Notes under the pieces: model-generated
Databases searched by the model: none
The model's input: only the letters and a program-made list of their open reading frames with translations
Told to the model about the DNA's origin: nothing
Assembly (NCBI GenBank): GCA_017307735.1
Contig: JAFKGR010000016.1
Coordinates: 1 to 64,000, forward strand
Reading direction: 5' to 3'
DNA: 64,000 bases
Source of the DNA: Chitinophagaceae bacterium
GTDB taxonomy: Bacteria; Bacteroidota; Bacteroidia; Chitinophagales; Chitinophagaceae
Made by a program: the position numbers and the translations under genes
Part shown: positions 16,853 to 25,728 of the stretch, piece by piece
Position numbering within the stretch: position 1 is the first letter of the stretch
How the letters are laid out: each line of letters opens with the position of its first letter

Positions 16853-17878
16853 TTATTGGATCAATAATATTATTCCGGTAACCACCATATTCAAAACATT
16901 AAGTGGCAATAAAACCTTCCATCCAAAATTCATCAACTGCAAATACTTTATATTTCTAACTCTTTTGCCTGCCAGTGAAAACAGAAATATGATTGCAATT
17001 GTCTTCGCCAGTAATACAGTGCCTTCAATGATTGCAGTTGAATTTGAGCCGATACTATTCCTCAATTTCACATCGCTTGCAAAAGGAATGTCGTATCCGC
17101 CGAAATAAAAACTAACCGTCAAAACACTAAGGATGGTAACAACCAGTTGGCGGACAAAAAGGCTGAGGCCGGTTTCCCTTCTTTCAGGTTTTGCGGCATC
17201 CTCATGTTGATGTTGTTCCTGATTATTTTGTAAAACCCCCGTTGAATAACTTAAAATAACAATACAACCCGCCAGAAAAAGAATGAATCCAAAAGGTTGA
17301 TAAATAAAATTCCAATCAGCGTCTTTCTGAAAATCTACAATCCCTTTCATGCTCATGGTTCCCGAAACCATCAGGAGTGCAGCGATAGAAAATCCGACAG
17401 ACAATTCATAACAAACAACCAGCGAAGCAGAACGGATCACTTTGGTCCATAAATACGGAGAACGCTTATCAATTCCTTTCGTCATTATCCCCAAAATCCC
17501 GGTACTCAATAGCCCGATGATAAACAAAACGTCAACATTTACGCTTGCCATTTGCAAATCAACGGTCTGCCCAAAAAGATGAATTGAATTGCCCCATGGA
17601 ACCACCGCACTCACCGTCAGTATTATTATCAATACCCAACCCAAACCAGAAGAATAAATAAGGAAATTATTTTTTGTTCTTCCAATTCCCGTCAGATTTT
17701 TTTCAACTGAGGGATTGGGAACAAATGTTTTCGAGAGGTAATTTCTTTTGAAAATATTTCTGTTTTGAAAATAAGAAGAACAAAATGCAACAATCAACAA
17801 AATGGCGATAATCAAACCACCAAGAAAAACCTTTTCCAAAGCTGTAACCACAAAAGCCATGATCTCCAAAATAATCAT
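16853..17878 (-). CDS. nuoH: NADH-quinone oxidoreductase subunit H-like protein (quinone-site loops divergent)
   Basis: The product is 341 residues from the ATG at 17878, chosen because it begins directly before helix 1; the frame remains open to a TTG at 17953. NuoH identity is shown by IRSASLVVCYELSVGFSIA (Glu158 = E. coli E157), WNFIYQPFGFILF, SFYFGGYDIPF and the C-terminal MNFGWKVLLPLNVLNM. Two conserved cytoplasmic loops are not recognisable. The GPN/ADGxKLxxKE region is replaced by a Lys/Asn-rich stretch (about 42-70), and the PFDxPExExELxxGxxxEYSG loop by a His/Gln/Glu-rich stretch at about 210-237 (NNQEQHQHEDAAKPERRE). Those loops form the quinone chamber entrance and acidic channel. 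Confidence 0.8.
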   Translation of the reverse strand: MIILEIMAFVVTALEKVFLGGLIIAILLIVAFCSSYFQNRNIFKRNYLSKTFVPNPSVEKNLTGIGRTKNNFLIYSSGLGWVLIIILTVSAVVPWGNSIHLFGQTVDLQMASVNVDVLFIIGLLSTGILGIMTKGIDKRSPYLWTKVIRSASLVVCYELSVGFSIAALLMVSGTMSMKGIVDFQKDADWNFIYQPFGFILFLAGCIVILSYSTGVLQNNQEQHQHEDAAKPERRETGLSLFVRQLVVTILSVLTVSFYFGGYDIPFASDVKLRNSIGSNSTAIIEGTVLLAKTIAIIFLFSLAGKRVRNIKYLQLMNFGWKVLLPLNVLNMVVTGIILLIQ

Positions 17879-17961
17879 TGTATCATTTCCATTTTGCAAT
17901 TTTCCAAATCTATAAAAACTGTTATTGAGAAATCTTCCATAGCAAACTGACAATTATTTAT

Positions 17962-18321
17962 TTATTCTTTCCAATTCAAAATCCCGCTTTTAATCGCATA
18001 AATATATCCAATCGAAAAAACGACGATGTAAACTATCACCGGCCAAAACCCGTTCCAGCCAAGCTCTCTGAGATTAATTACATAGGGATAAAAAACAGCC
18101 ATTGCCGAGCCGAAAAGAACGAACAATGAAATGGACATAAAAAACTTGTTGGCAGAAATATTCTCTTCTGCTTTTCCGGAAACCGGGTTTTCGGTAATTG
18201 ACAAATCTGTTTCAGAATTATCGATGACTGTCTTCTTGTGGTATCTGAGTAAAAAAAAGAAAAGAAGAACTGTGAAAACAAATGCGATGATCAGTTGAAT
18301 CACAACCGGCATATAATCCAT
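17962..18321 (-). CDS. nuoA: NADH-quinone oxidoreductase subunit A-like protein (conserved acids missing)
   Basis: The product is 119 residues from the ATG at 18321 (a TTG at 18363 and an ATG at 18312 are alternatives). Three helices align with NuoA, most clearly ANKFFMSISLFVLF and the C-terminal YAIKSGILNWKE. The conserved Asp and Glu of FDxE (E. coli D79, E81) are Gly and Ala (FGSAMAVFYPYV). The YECG/ESG loop that plugs the quinone site is absent, replaced by a Ser/Glu-rich loop. It is the first gene of the nuo-like cluster. nuoB, C and D, which normally follow, are missing. Confidence 0.75.
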   Translation of the reverse strand: MDYMPVVIQLIIAFVFTVLLFFFLLRYHKKTVIDNSETDLSITENPVSGKAEENISANKFFMSISLFVLFGSAMAVFYPYVINLRELGWNGFWPVIVYIVVFSIGYIYAIKSGILNWKE

Positions 18322-18491
18322 CGTATTACTAAACTGCAAAATCGTAATGAGTGATACGTACAAGTGATTAGTAAATTTTTACGAATGTAATCATAGTAAG
18401 CTGAAATTTATACCTGATATTCCAACGAGTTATTCACAGCCAAAAGTTGAAAACATTTTTGCGGCATTTCAAATGATTACAAGAGATTACA

Positions 18492-20216
18492 CTACCAACT
18501 ACTCCCGCCGCCTCCTCCGAATCCGCCTCCGCTGAAACCTCCGCCACCAAAACTTCCACCTGAAGATCCGCTTGATGACGGCGCACTATAAAAAGTACTG
18601 CTCATGGCATTCATTGAATTATCAAGGCTATTCATGAAATTCATTGTATTAAAATTACTTCCTGCATAATAGCCATCGTACCAGGCAGGGGGTGGAATGT
18701 CCAGCCCTTTCAACTTATCTTTCCACGTATCAGCCACATCAAAAACAATCGCAAAAGGTAAAACTTTGTCAAAATAATTGGGATCATCTTTCAGAAACAA
18801 CTGCAGCCTGTCTTTCTCAACAGTCTTGATAAATTCTTTGAACCCTAAAAGTTTTTCATACAACTCTGTCCCTTTAACCGTTTTCTTTGACATCAATAAT
18901 CCAAATACAATAATTGGTACCGATGATAATGCAAATGACAACCATTTGAAAAAATCCAGCGGATAATTGCTGAACAATTGAATTAAAGAAGGAATCAAAA
19001 TAAACAATCCGAGTACCGGAATCAACGTAGCCAAAGTTCTGCTCGAAGTGGTATAGTAATGTTCAAATTTTATTTCGGCTTCCAGATCTTTTTTAGCAAC
19101 ATTCATGGTTTTATAAAAACTGTCTTTGAGATCTTTAAGCATCACGGAATTGCGGTTATCAAAAAGTCCGTTGAACATAGTTTTTTCAAATGCAAACGCA
19201 GACTCAGGTAAATCTTTGAGTTTTATAAACTCGTACTCTTTGTTTTTGACCAGTCCGAAAAATTGTTTGGAAAGTGATTCTTTCACTTTCAGATATCCAC
19301 CGGCTCCCCAATAAGGAACCAATGCCGTCAAATCACGTTTGTCCAGATGCCCATCAATTAAATATCCCGCGACTGAGGGACTGATATTTTCAGGCGGGTA
19401 ATATTGGGTGGTAACAGTTACAGGAAAGTCTTCACCATACTTTTTCCAAACAAGATACATTACAATTAAAATGGCAAGAGGAAAAAGCAACCAACCCATC
19501 CCCTGTTTTGAATAATCGGGTTTTTGAAGAAAACCTTCCGGCATACTGACTCCGGCCGTGATACCTTCAAAAGGAACCAGTGGAACGATGAGTTTTCCGG
19601 ATAAGGTCTGGTTATCTTTCCAATTTGAAGCAGTGTTGTTGGTGGTACTGCCAAAAGAACCTGTGGCAACAAACCATTTTGATGTATCCGGCAAGGGCGC
19701 ATAAAAATGAATAGAGAATTCGGCGGCCTGAATATTGACATTCCACTGATTTCCTGTCAGATTCAAATAGAGTTCTGAATGATCCGGAAAGAAATTAATG
19801 GCTCCGTCAATTACATAGCTAATCTGATAGGTCTGATCCCCGGTCACCATTTTATTTTCTGAACCAATTTTGACAGATACGTAGTTGGCATCGTGATTTA
19901 CACGTGAACGAAACCCGGTCACAGAAACATTTTTAATCTTCGTGTATCGGTAGCCGTTATATACCCAATCCGGCTTTGTAACAGACAAAGAATCCTGTGA
20001 ACCAGTTAGTTTATATCTGAAAGGTATTTTCCGGATAATACCATGACGGGGTTCCAGAAAGTGCACCTGAATAACTTCTGTAATTTTCAGTTCTGCATTT
20101 TTCTTTACTTCAACAGAAGTTTGAAAGTTTTTTATGAAAAAGGATTCCTGTGCCTGAGCATAGTTCCGTCCGGCGCAAAAGAGAATAAAGAATATGAATA
20201 TTCGCCGGAATAGCAT
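18492..20216 (-). CDS. DUF2207 family membrane protein
   Basis: This 574-residue protein has a signal peptide (1-21, ILFCAGRNYAQAQ), an extracytoplasmic DUF2207 domain at about 22-235 (ELKITEVIQVHF, HGIIRKIPFRY), a membrane helix at about 243-260, a cytoplasmic region at about 265-385, two helices near 395-440, and a C-terminal tail of Gly/Ser repeats (SGGSFGGGGFSGGGFGGGGG) ending SSW. This is the usual form of the family, which has no known activity. It lies 3 bp after lemA, a pairing seen often, so the two probably act together at the envelope. Confidence 0.88.
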   Translation of the reverse strand: MLFRRIFIFFILFCAGRNYAQAQESFFIKNFQTSVEVKKNAELKITEVIQVHFLEPRHGIIRKIPFRYKLTGSQDSLSVTKPDWVYNGYRYTKIKNVSVTGFRSRVNHDANYVSVKIGSENKMVTGDQTYQISYVIDGAINFFPDHSELYLNLTGNQWNVNIQAAEFSIHFYAPLPDTSKWFVATGSFGSTTNNTASNWKDNQTLSGKLIVPLVPFEGITAGVSMPEGFLQKPDYSKQGMGWLLFPLAILIVMYLVWKKYGEDFPVTVTTQYYPPENISPSVAGYLIDGHLDKRDLTALVPYWGAGGYLKVKESLSKQFFGLVKNKEYEFIKLKDLPESAFAFEKTMFNGLFDNRNSVMLKDLKDSFYKTMNVAKKDLEAEIKFEHYYTTSSRTLATLIPVLGLFILIPSLIQLFSNYPLDFFKWLSFALSSVPIIVFGLLMSKKTVKGTELYEKLLGFKEFIKTVEKDRLQLFLKDDPNYFDKVLPFAIVFDVADTWKDKLKGLDIPPPAWYDGYYAGSNFNTMNFMNSLDNSMNAMSSTFYSAPSSSGSSGGSFGGGGFSGGGFGGGGGSSW

Positions 20217-20219
20217 AAT

Positions 20220-20780
20220 CTAAAACTTTACTTCAATGTTTTGCGCTTCAGCCGGATTTTCCAGATCAAAGAATTCTTTCTCTGAAAATCCCATAGCGCC
20301 CGAAATCAGCACGGCTGGAAATTGTTTGATCCCGATATTATAATCTCTCACGGTTGCATTGTAATATCTTCTCGCATTTCCCAGATCCCCTTCAATGTTT
20401 TGAAGGGCAGTTTGCAAATCAAGAAAATTGGTACTCGCCTTTAAATCAGGATAATTTTCTGCAACTGCAAACAAGCGCCCGAGTGCGCCGGTCAAGGCCT
20501 GGTTGGCATTCGCCAAACCTTTTACGTCATTTGGAGAAATATTTGATGCGGCTGTGCGTGCAGCAGTAACTTCTTCAAAAGTGCTTTTTTCATGGGCAGC
20601 ATATCCTTTCACCGTGTTCACCAGGTTGGGTATCAAATCAAATCTTTTCTTCAGAAATACCCGTATATCGCTCCAACTGTTCTCTACTTTGGTACGAAGC
20701 CTGATCAGGTTATTATAAATAGCAATGGCCGAAATAATCAGCAGTATAATCACACCGACAATAATCAATATAGTAATCAT
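20220..20780 (-). CDS. lemA: LemA family protein
   Basis: This 186-residue protein has one N-terminal membrane anchor (about 3-25) followed by a four-helix coiled domain. Family phrases are present: NLIRLRTKVENSWSDIRVFL, RFDLIPNLVNTVKGYAAHE, NYPDLKAS and DLQTALQNIEGDLGNARRYY. LemA proteins are envelope proteins of unsettled function. It is the first gene of a lemA-DUF2207 pair and has its own upstream gap of about 120 bp. Confidence 0.93.
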   Translation of the reverse strand: MITILIIVGVIILLIISAIAIYNNLIRLRTKVENSWSDIRVFLKKRFDLIPNLVNTVKGYAAHEKSTFEEVTAARTAASNISPNDVKGLANANQALTGALGRLFAVAENYPDLKASTNFLDLQTALQNIEGDLGNARRYYNATVRDYNIGIKQFPAVLISGAMGFSEKEFFDLENPAEAQNIEVKF

Positions 20781-20901
20781 GACTTGAAATTATTAAATGA
20801 ATACCGAAGATAATTAACACAGAATAAATTTTTCAAATATTTCCGAATTGTTGCTAATTCAGTCATTTACTGTATTCAGAGAATATATGGAGTTCAGAAA
20901 A

Positions 20902-22029
20902 TTATTTCTTTTTGGAGCTGTCTTTTAAAAAAGAAACACAATTGTCAATAATATTTCCCCAGTAAAATGTTTTAAAGAAGGAATCGGGAATTAATTTTCT
21001 GCCGCTCCGGCATACCTGAAACACACACTCGGCAAATACCCTGAAATCATCATTCCTAACCACAAAAAATTTATCCCCGGTTATTCCTTTCGGAATGCCC
21101 AATGCTCCCGTCGCAAAACTTATACAACTCAGATTATAAGCCAATGCTTCTACTAATTTTGTTTTGATTCCACCACCTTCCGAAACAGGATTTAAAAAGA
21201 TTTTTGCGCTTCGAAGATAAAGGGTGATGTCTTCCACAAACCCGGCAAAAATGATATTGGGATAGGTTTTTTCGCAACTGAATTCTTTCGGTAAATATTT
21301 ACCACAGATAATAATCTTGTATTTAAGATTGGAGTTCGCCAGAAAAAACGGATTAATCCTGTTAACCAATTGATCCAATGCTTTGAGATTAGGATCATAA
21401 TTGAAAGCCCCGTTAAAGAGCATGATGATTTCATCATCTTTGATCTGATGTTTTTCCCAAACAAATTTTTTAGCCTCGTCCACCTCCTTTGCAAAAGGAA
21501 TTTCTTTCAGTTCTGTGCCGTAGGTAACGGTAATGCACTTTTCAGTGGAAAGATGAAAATGTTCTATAGCAAAGCCTCTGTCTTCATCTGTGATGAAAAA
21601 GTTATAATCAGATTTCCGGTGAACTATTTTTTCATACCTGAACAAAATTTTCCACCACCACTTTCCCAGATCTCTCCATCGAAGACTTTCTATATTGTGA
21701 GAATGCGTAATTAATTTAATTCCGCAAAACGTTTTCAGCAAGATTCCGAGCCAGCCAAAATAAGGATGCTCAATGACAACGTGGGTAATATTATTTTTCC
21801 GAATGTATTTTCTGATTTTGAAAAAATAGAAAAGGTTGATATATCGTAATTTGGTCCCGGAAAAAAGAGGAATGGTGTTATATCCTGCAAGCTGATTTTG
21901 ATTTGCTTTTGTAGTGAAGCAATGCAGTTCAACTTTTTGAGAAAAATATTTATTGAATAATGCAATTCCTTTCTGGCCACCTGTTTGTGCAGGCAGGAAA
22001 GTATAGGAAACAAGGCTTAATACTTTCAT
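20902..22029 (-). CDS. Glycosyltransferase, GT4-like
   Basis: The product is 375 residues from the ATG at 22029 (MKVLSLVSYTFLPAQTGGQ); an ATG at 22056 adds nine residues. It has a two-Rossmann-domain GT-B layout: an N-terminal half with the TGGQ acceptor-side loop and HVVIEHPYFGWLG, and a C-terminal half with ILFNGAFNYDPNLKALDQL-like and PVSEGGGIKTKLVEALAY (about 303-320), the latter matching the nucleotide-sugar Glu-x7-Glu region of GT4. Sugar donor and acceptor are unknown. It is a single gene with no other polysaccharide genes nearby. Confidence 0.82.
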   Translation of the reverse strand: MKVLSLVSYTFLPAQTGGQKGIALFNKYFSQKVELHCFTTKANQNQLAGYNTIPLFSGTKLRYINLFYFFKIRKYIRKNNITHVVIEHPYFGWLGILLKTFCGIKLITHSHNIESLRWRDLGKWWWKILFRYEKIVHRKSDYNFFITDEDRGFAIEHFHLSTEKCITVTYGTELKEIPFAKEVDEAKKFVWEKHQIKDDEIIMLFNGAFNYDPNLKALDQLVNRINPFFLANSNLKYKIIICGKYLPKEFSCEKTYPNIIFAGFVEDITLYLRSAKIFLNPVSEGGGIKTKLVEALAYNLSCISFATGALGIPKGITGDKFFVVRNDDFRVFAECVFQVCRSGRKLIPDSFFKTFYWGNIIDNCVSFLKDSSKKK

Positions 22030-22185
22030 GTCAGGATGTTCTACTAATTCATTCACAATTTTTAAATTCTGACAGAGTTAAACGATCACATTTTATAAGC
22101 CCGCAAACGTACAAGATTTTAGAATGGAAGATGGAAATTGTCTGATAAAATCATTTTACTTTGCCAGAATTATTGAATCCGGAAA

Positions 22186-22497
22186 ATGCGTACTGTCTCT
22201 TTTCTGTCCAGAGTGACCATCATCTGTAATATTTGTTTTGTATTGTTTGTCATCTTTGGTTTTTTGGAAAGAACAGAAACAATTAATGCAGTTCCAGGAA
22301 CCGTTGAACGGGTTCCTTTTTTAAAAGAAATAATTATCCTCCTTGGCTTCTTCGCCATCTTTATCAATCTTCTTATGTGCATCACGTATGGAGTTTTACT
22401 TCTTCTGAAAAAGAAATACATGATCCCAAAAATTCTCGCATTTATAAATTTTGGATTTCTGGTTTTGCAGTTTTGCTATTTTATTTTTTTTAAATGA
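22186..22497 (+). CDS. Small hypothetical integral membrane protein
   Basis: This 103-residue product has three hydrophobic helices: about 8-26 (RVTIICNICFVLFVIFGFL), 46-74 (KEIIILLGFFAIFINLLMCITYG) and 82-101 (PKILAFINFGFLVLQFCYFI). The loops are charged (LLLKKKY). Hydrophobic segments with flanking positive charges, and a product that fills the gap between divergent and convergent neighbours, support a real gene. The overlapping minus-strand frame is basic and unstructured. No family was recognised. Confidence 0.6.
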   Translation: MRTVSFLSRVTIICNICFVLFVIFGFLERTETINAVPGTVERVPFLKEIIILLGFFAIFINLLMCITYGVLLLLKKKYMIPKILAFINFGFLVLQFCYFIFFK

Positions 22498-22515
22498 TTC
22501 ATGATTCAAAGTTGA

Positions 22516-22578
22516 ATAAAGGCTAATAAAACAGTCAATTCGACCTTGAATGTATATGATTCAATCTTCAGCCTTTAT
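22516..22578. repeat. Inverted repeat between convergent genes
   Basis: ATAAAGGCT (22516-22524) and AGCCTTTAT (22570-22578) form a perfect 9-bp inverted repeat with a 45-bp spacer that contains further short TTGAATC-like complementarities. It lies between the small membrane protein and the NUDIX gene, which converge. It may act as a transcript end structure, but there is no adjacent T run. Confidence 0.35.
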
Positions 22579-22675
22579 GGTCAATTGATCAGCGGGATAA
22601 GCAGGATTCTAACTGTAGATAAATATTTTTCGTCAGAAAATAATTCCGGTTTCTAAAAACCAATTTAAAATTTGA

Positions 22676-23140
22676 CTAAAGTACGTGTTGACTCAACAAC
22701 AACTTTGCTACAACCTTATCGATAGGGAAACTCAATTTATCCGGTGAGAATAAATGCGGAGGAATAAACCTGAAGGCTTCCATATCTGCATGAGGTTTTT
22801 TGGCTTCTTCACCAGTCAGGTTATCATAGTGTACAAGGGGAAAAATCAATTCGTGTTTTGGTTGGACAAAATAATAAACCGACACGATCTGATCATTTGG
22901 CCTGAAGGCGCTTTCCTGGAAAAAGTCAGTGGTATAAAGATGTTCTTTGACTTCGATTTCAATTTTTGTTTCTTCCATGAATTCCCTTTTCAGGCAATCT
23001 CTTGTTCCTTCTCCGTATTCCATTCCTCCTCCGGGAAATTTGGTGTAATTTTTTCCCCTGATCAGTTCATCACTTACCAGGATTCCCTTTTCTTCATCCA
23101 TCAATACACCATACACCCTGACATTAAAACTAAAATTCAT
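22676..23140 (-). CDS. NUDIX hydrolase
   Basis: This 154-residue protein contains the full Nudix box at about 37-59 (GGGMEYGEGTRDCLKREFME followed by ETKIEI), including REFMEE, which binds divalent metal for hydrolysis of a nucleoside diphosphate-linked substrate. The substrate cannot be predicted. The ATG overlaps the dapF stop by 4 bp (ATGA), so it is the last gene of the phosphorylase-dapF-nudix unit. Confidence 0.92.
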   Translation of the reverse strand: MNFSFNVRVYGVLMDEEKGILVSDELIRGKNYTKFPGGGMEYGEGTRDCLKREFMEETKIEIEVKEHLYTTDFFQESAFRPNDQIVSVYYFVQPKHELIFPLVHYDNLTGEEAKKPHADMEAFRFIPPHLFSPDKLSFPIDKVVAKLLLSQHVL

Positions 23141-23922
23141 TTATCATTCAATTCAATTGTTCCTTCAAAAACAAAATCAGCCGGTCCGGAAAGCCAGATA
23201 TTATCGTATCCCGTACTGTTCTTTTCAAATGCCACAGAAAGCCTGCCGCCTTTGGTTTTTATTTTCACATCATACTTCCCGTTTCTTCCATTTGCCGAAG
23301 CGAGTGCAGAAGCTGTCACGCCGGTACCACAACTATAAGTTTCGTTTTCTACTCCCCTTTCATAGGTACGCACATAAATGGAATTCTTCCCGGTGTTCTC
23401 CACAAAATTTACATTGATCCCTTTCTTTGCGTATTTAGCAGAGTTTCTGATCTTTTTGCCCCTGTTAAATACATCCACAGATTCCACATCCTTTACGTTC
23501 AAAACATAATGCGGTGATCCGGTATCAAGTACTTTCGCCCGGTCATCTGAATCCACTTTTTTTACCGCACTCATTTTCAAACTCGCACCTTCATCCAACA
23601 TTTTTGACTGATGTTCTCCATCGTAGGCCAAAAATGAATATAAATCTTTTTTGATACCAAGTGCATTTGCAAATGCGGTAACACACCTGCCGCCGTTCCC
23701 ACACATCGATCCAGGTGCACCGTCTGCATTGAAATATTTCATTTCAAAATCGAATCCATTCTTTTCACTGAGCATGATCAACCCGTCTCCTCCAATTCCA
23801 AAACGGCGATCACATAGAAGTGCAATTTGTTTTTTCTTCAGAGAGTCGTATTCGCCCTTTCTGTTATCCAGCAAAATGAAATCATTCCCTGTGCCCTGAT
23901 ATTTAAAAAAATGTATTTTCAT
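23137..23922 (-). CDS. dapF: Diaminopimelate epimerase
   Basis: This 261-residue enzyme interconverts LL- and meso-diaminopimelate in lysine and peptidoglycan synthesis. Both catalytic cysteines are visible, in SMCGNGGRCVTAF (about residue 74) and YSCGTGVTASALA (about 200). The N-terminus FFKYQGTGNDFILLDNR is typical. Its start abuts the stop of the nucleoside phosphorylase gene with no gap, and its stop overlaps the NUDIX start. Confidence 0.96.
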   Translation of the reverse strand: MKIHFFKYQGTGNDFILLDNRKGEYDSLKKKQIALLCDRRFGIGGDGLIMLSEKNGFDFEMKYFNADGAPGSMCGNGGRCVTAFANALGIKKDLYSFLAYDGEHQSKMLDEGASLKMSAVKKVDSDDRAKVLDTGSPHYVLNVKDVESVDVFNRGKKIRNSAKYAKKGINVNFVENTGKNSIYVRTYERGVENETYSCGTGVTASALASANGRNGKYDVKIKTKGGRLSVAFEKNSTGYDNIWLSGPADFVFEGTIELNDK

Positions 23923-24801
23923 TTATAAAGATTCTGCAATGATGTTTAGCGATTTCTGAATGAGTTTGTCAACCAGTGTCAGCGGATCAGAACTGAATTC
24001 CTTCGTAACACGGTTTGCTATTATTGCATTTAATGAAAGGCAATGATGGCCAAGCAAAGACCCCAATCCGTAAATAGCCGAAGTCTCCATCTCAAAATTT
24101 GCAATCCGGTATTGTCCAAAAGAAAAGTGCGTAAGCCGATCGATGAAACCAGGATTCGTCAAACCCAGCCTCAATACTCTTCCCTGAGGCCCATAAAATC
24201 CCGGGCAAGTTACTGTGATTCCCTGATGATAACCTTGTGCAAAATTTTTGAGAAGAGACGCGGAAGCTCCAACGATGTAGGGATAACTAAGGCTGGAATT
24301 CAGTTGGGTTTGTGTGATAAAACTCTGAAGTAATTGCTTCTCTTCCTCATTTCCTGAATGCGTATAAAAATTCAACAGGTTGTCAATTCCGAGTCCGTGT
24401 GTGCCGGCAACAAAGCTGTCAATGGGAATATCTGCCTGAAGGGATCCGGATGTGCCAAAACGGAAGATGTTCAACTTCTTTAGTTCCGGTTTTATTTCGC
24501 GGGTATTCAAATCTATATTTACCAGTGCATCCAGTTCATTCATGACAATGTCGATATTATCTGTGCCGATTCCAGTGCTGACAACGGATAATCTTTTGCC
24601 GGAATAATATCCGGTATGAGTGATGAATTCCCTGTGCTGGCATTTGTATTCAATTTTATCAAAGTACTTACTAACCACCGGAACCCGGTCAGGATCACCA
24701 ACGGTAATAATTGTATCGGCAAGTTCTTCAGGCCTTACGTCCAGATGATAAATCGCACCTCTTGGGTTAATGATTAATTCTGATTCTGCAATTCTGCTCA
24801 T
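23923..24801 (-). CDS. Nucleoside phosphorylase (uridine phosphorylase type)
   Basis: The start is the ATG at 24801 (MSRIAESELIINPRGAIYHL, 292 residues). An upstream in-frame ATG at 24867 would add a Cys-rich stretch unlike the family. Signatures of PNP/UDP phosphorylases are ITVGDPDRVPVVSKYF (about 32-47), VVSTGIGTDNIDIV (about 75-88) and FEMETSAIYGLGSLLGH (about 230-246). It would cleave a pyrimidine or purine nucleoside with phosphate for salvage; the exact base is not decided by sequence alone. A CAAAATTA at 24822-24829 (minus-strand TAATTTTG) may be its -7 box. Confidence 0.85.
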   Translation of the reverse strand: MSRIAESELIINPRGAIYHLDVRPEELADTIITVGDPDRVPVVSKYFDKIEYKCQHREFITHTGYYSGKRLSVVSTGIGTDNIDIVMNELDALVNIDLNTREIKPELKKLNIFRFGTSGSLQADIPIDSFVAGTHGLGIDNLLNFYTHSGNEEEKQLLQSFITQTQLNSSLSYPYIVGASASLLKNFAQGYHQGITVTCPGFYGPQGRVLRLGLTNPGFIDRLTHFSFGQYRIANFEMETSAIYGLGSLLGHHCLSLNAIIANRVTKEFSSDPLTLVDKLIQKSLNIIAESL

Positions 24802-25001
24802 GTTCAGATTTTTATGAACAACAAAATTACCACATGATGAATATTTGCAGGAATAAAAAAATGACAAACCTAAACCCTGAATTAAGGACGGAGGAAATCA
24901 CTGATTGTAGATCATGTTTGCGATTGGGGTTTTTATATAGCAATTCTTCTTAATGCCAGTCCTATTCGGAAAAAAATTTTCCCTTCTGCTTTACAAATAG
25001 T

Positions 25002-25637
25002 TTAAAATAAACCGAACAACTGGGCATCCACTTTGCTTATCACTTTACCCAGGTCCTCTTCATTGTCTGCAAACTTATTTTTGTCTGCGTCGATGATTAA
25101 CAATGGCCCTTCCTTATAACTTTCAATCCATTTATTATAAAATTCATTCAGTTTTTTCAGGTAATCGAGCCTGATGTTTTCCTCATATTCCCTTCCTCTT
25201 TTTTGAATCTGTGCCACCAGCGTTGGTACGGAAGCCCTGAGGTAGATGAGAAGATCGGGGGGCTTTACCATCTTTTTCAATGTCTCGAAAAAGCGAAAAT
25301 AATTTTCATAATCCCTCTTATTCATCAAACCCATATCGTGAAGATTGGGCGCAAAAATATAAGCATCTTCATAGATGGTCCTGTCCTGAATAACAGTTTC
25401 GGTACCGGTTTGAATCTCCTGCAGTTGGGCCAACCGGCTGTTGAGAAAATAAATCTGGAGATTGAAGCTCCACCGCGGCATGTCTTCATAAAAATCCATC
25501 AGGTAAGGATTATGATCCACATCTTCAAACTGCGGAATCCATTTGTAGTGCTTGCTTAAGAGTTGAGTTAAGGTTGTTTTTCCTGCTCCGATATTTCCCG
25601 CGACCGCCACATGCTTTGGTTTAGAAGATTTTGCCAT
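25002..25637 (-). CDS. Deoxynucleoside kinase
   Basis: This 211-residue cytosolic kinase phosphorylates deoxynucleosides for dNTP salvage. The P-loop is GNIGAGKTTL at about 15-24. The DRS-like motif is QDRTIYEDAYIF at about 85-96, and a lid region follows (QKRGREYEENIRLDYL). Length and motifs match the bacterial deoxyadenosine/deoxyguanosine kinase family. It is a single gene, 91 bp after trpS, and may be cotranscribed with it. Confidence 0.92.
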   Translation of the reverse strand: MAKSSKPKHVAVAGNIGAGKTTLTQLLSKHYKWIPQFEDVDHNPYLMDFYEDMPRWSFNLQIYFLNSRLAQLQEIQTGTETVIQDRTIYEDAYIFAPNLHDMGLMNKRDYENYFRFFETLKKMVKPPDLLIYLRASVPTLVAQIQKRGREYEENIRLDYLKKLNEFYNKWIESYKEGPLLIIDADKNKFADNEEDLGKVISKVDAQLFGLF

Positions 25638-25728
25638 CTGTCTCTTATTTTTACTATTGTATTACTTTATCCAATGTAGAGGTCAATATACATTGGTTTT
25701 TTAAAATACCCCTTGATGTTTTGATTTT

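Noticed and set aside
22170..22421. Minus-strand 83-codon frame over the small membrane protein gene
   Set aside because: It is basic and without structure, whereas the plus-strand frame has three well-formed membrane helices.
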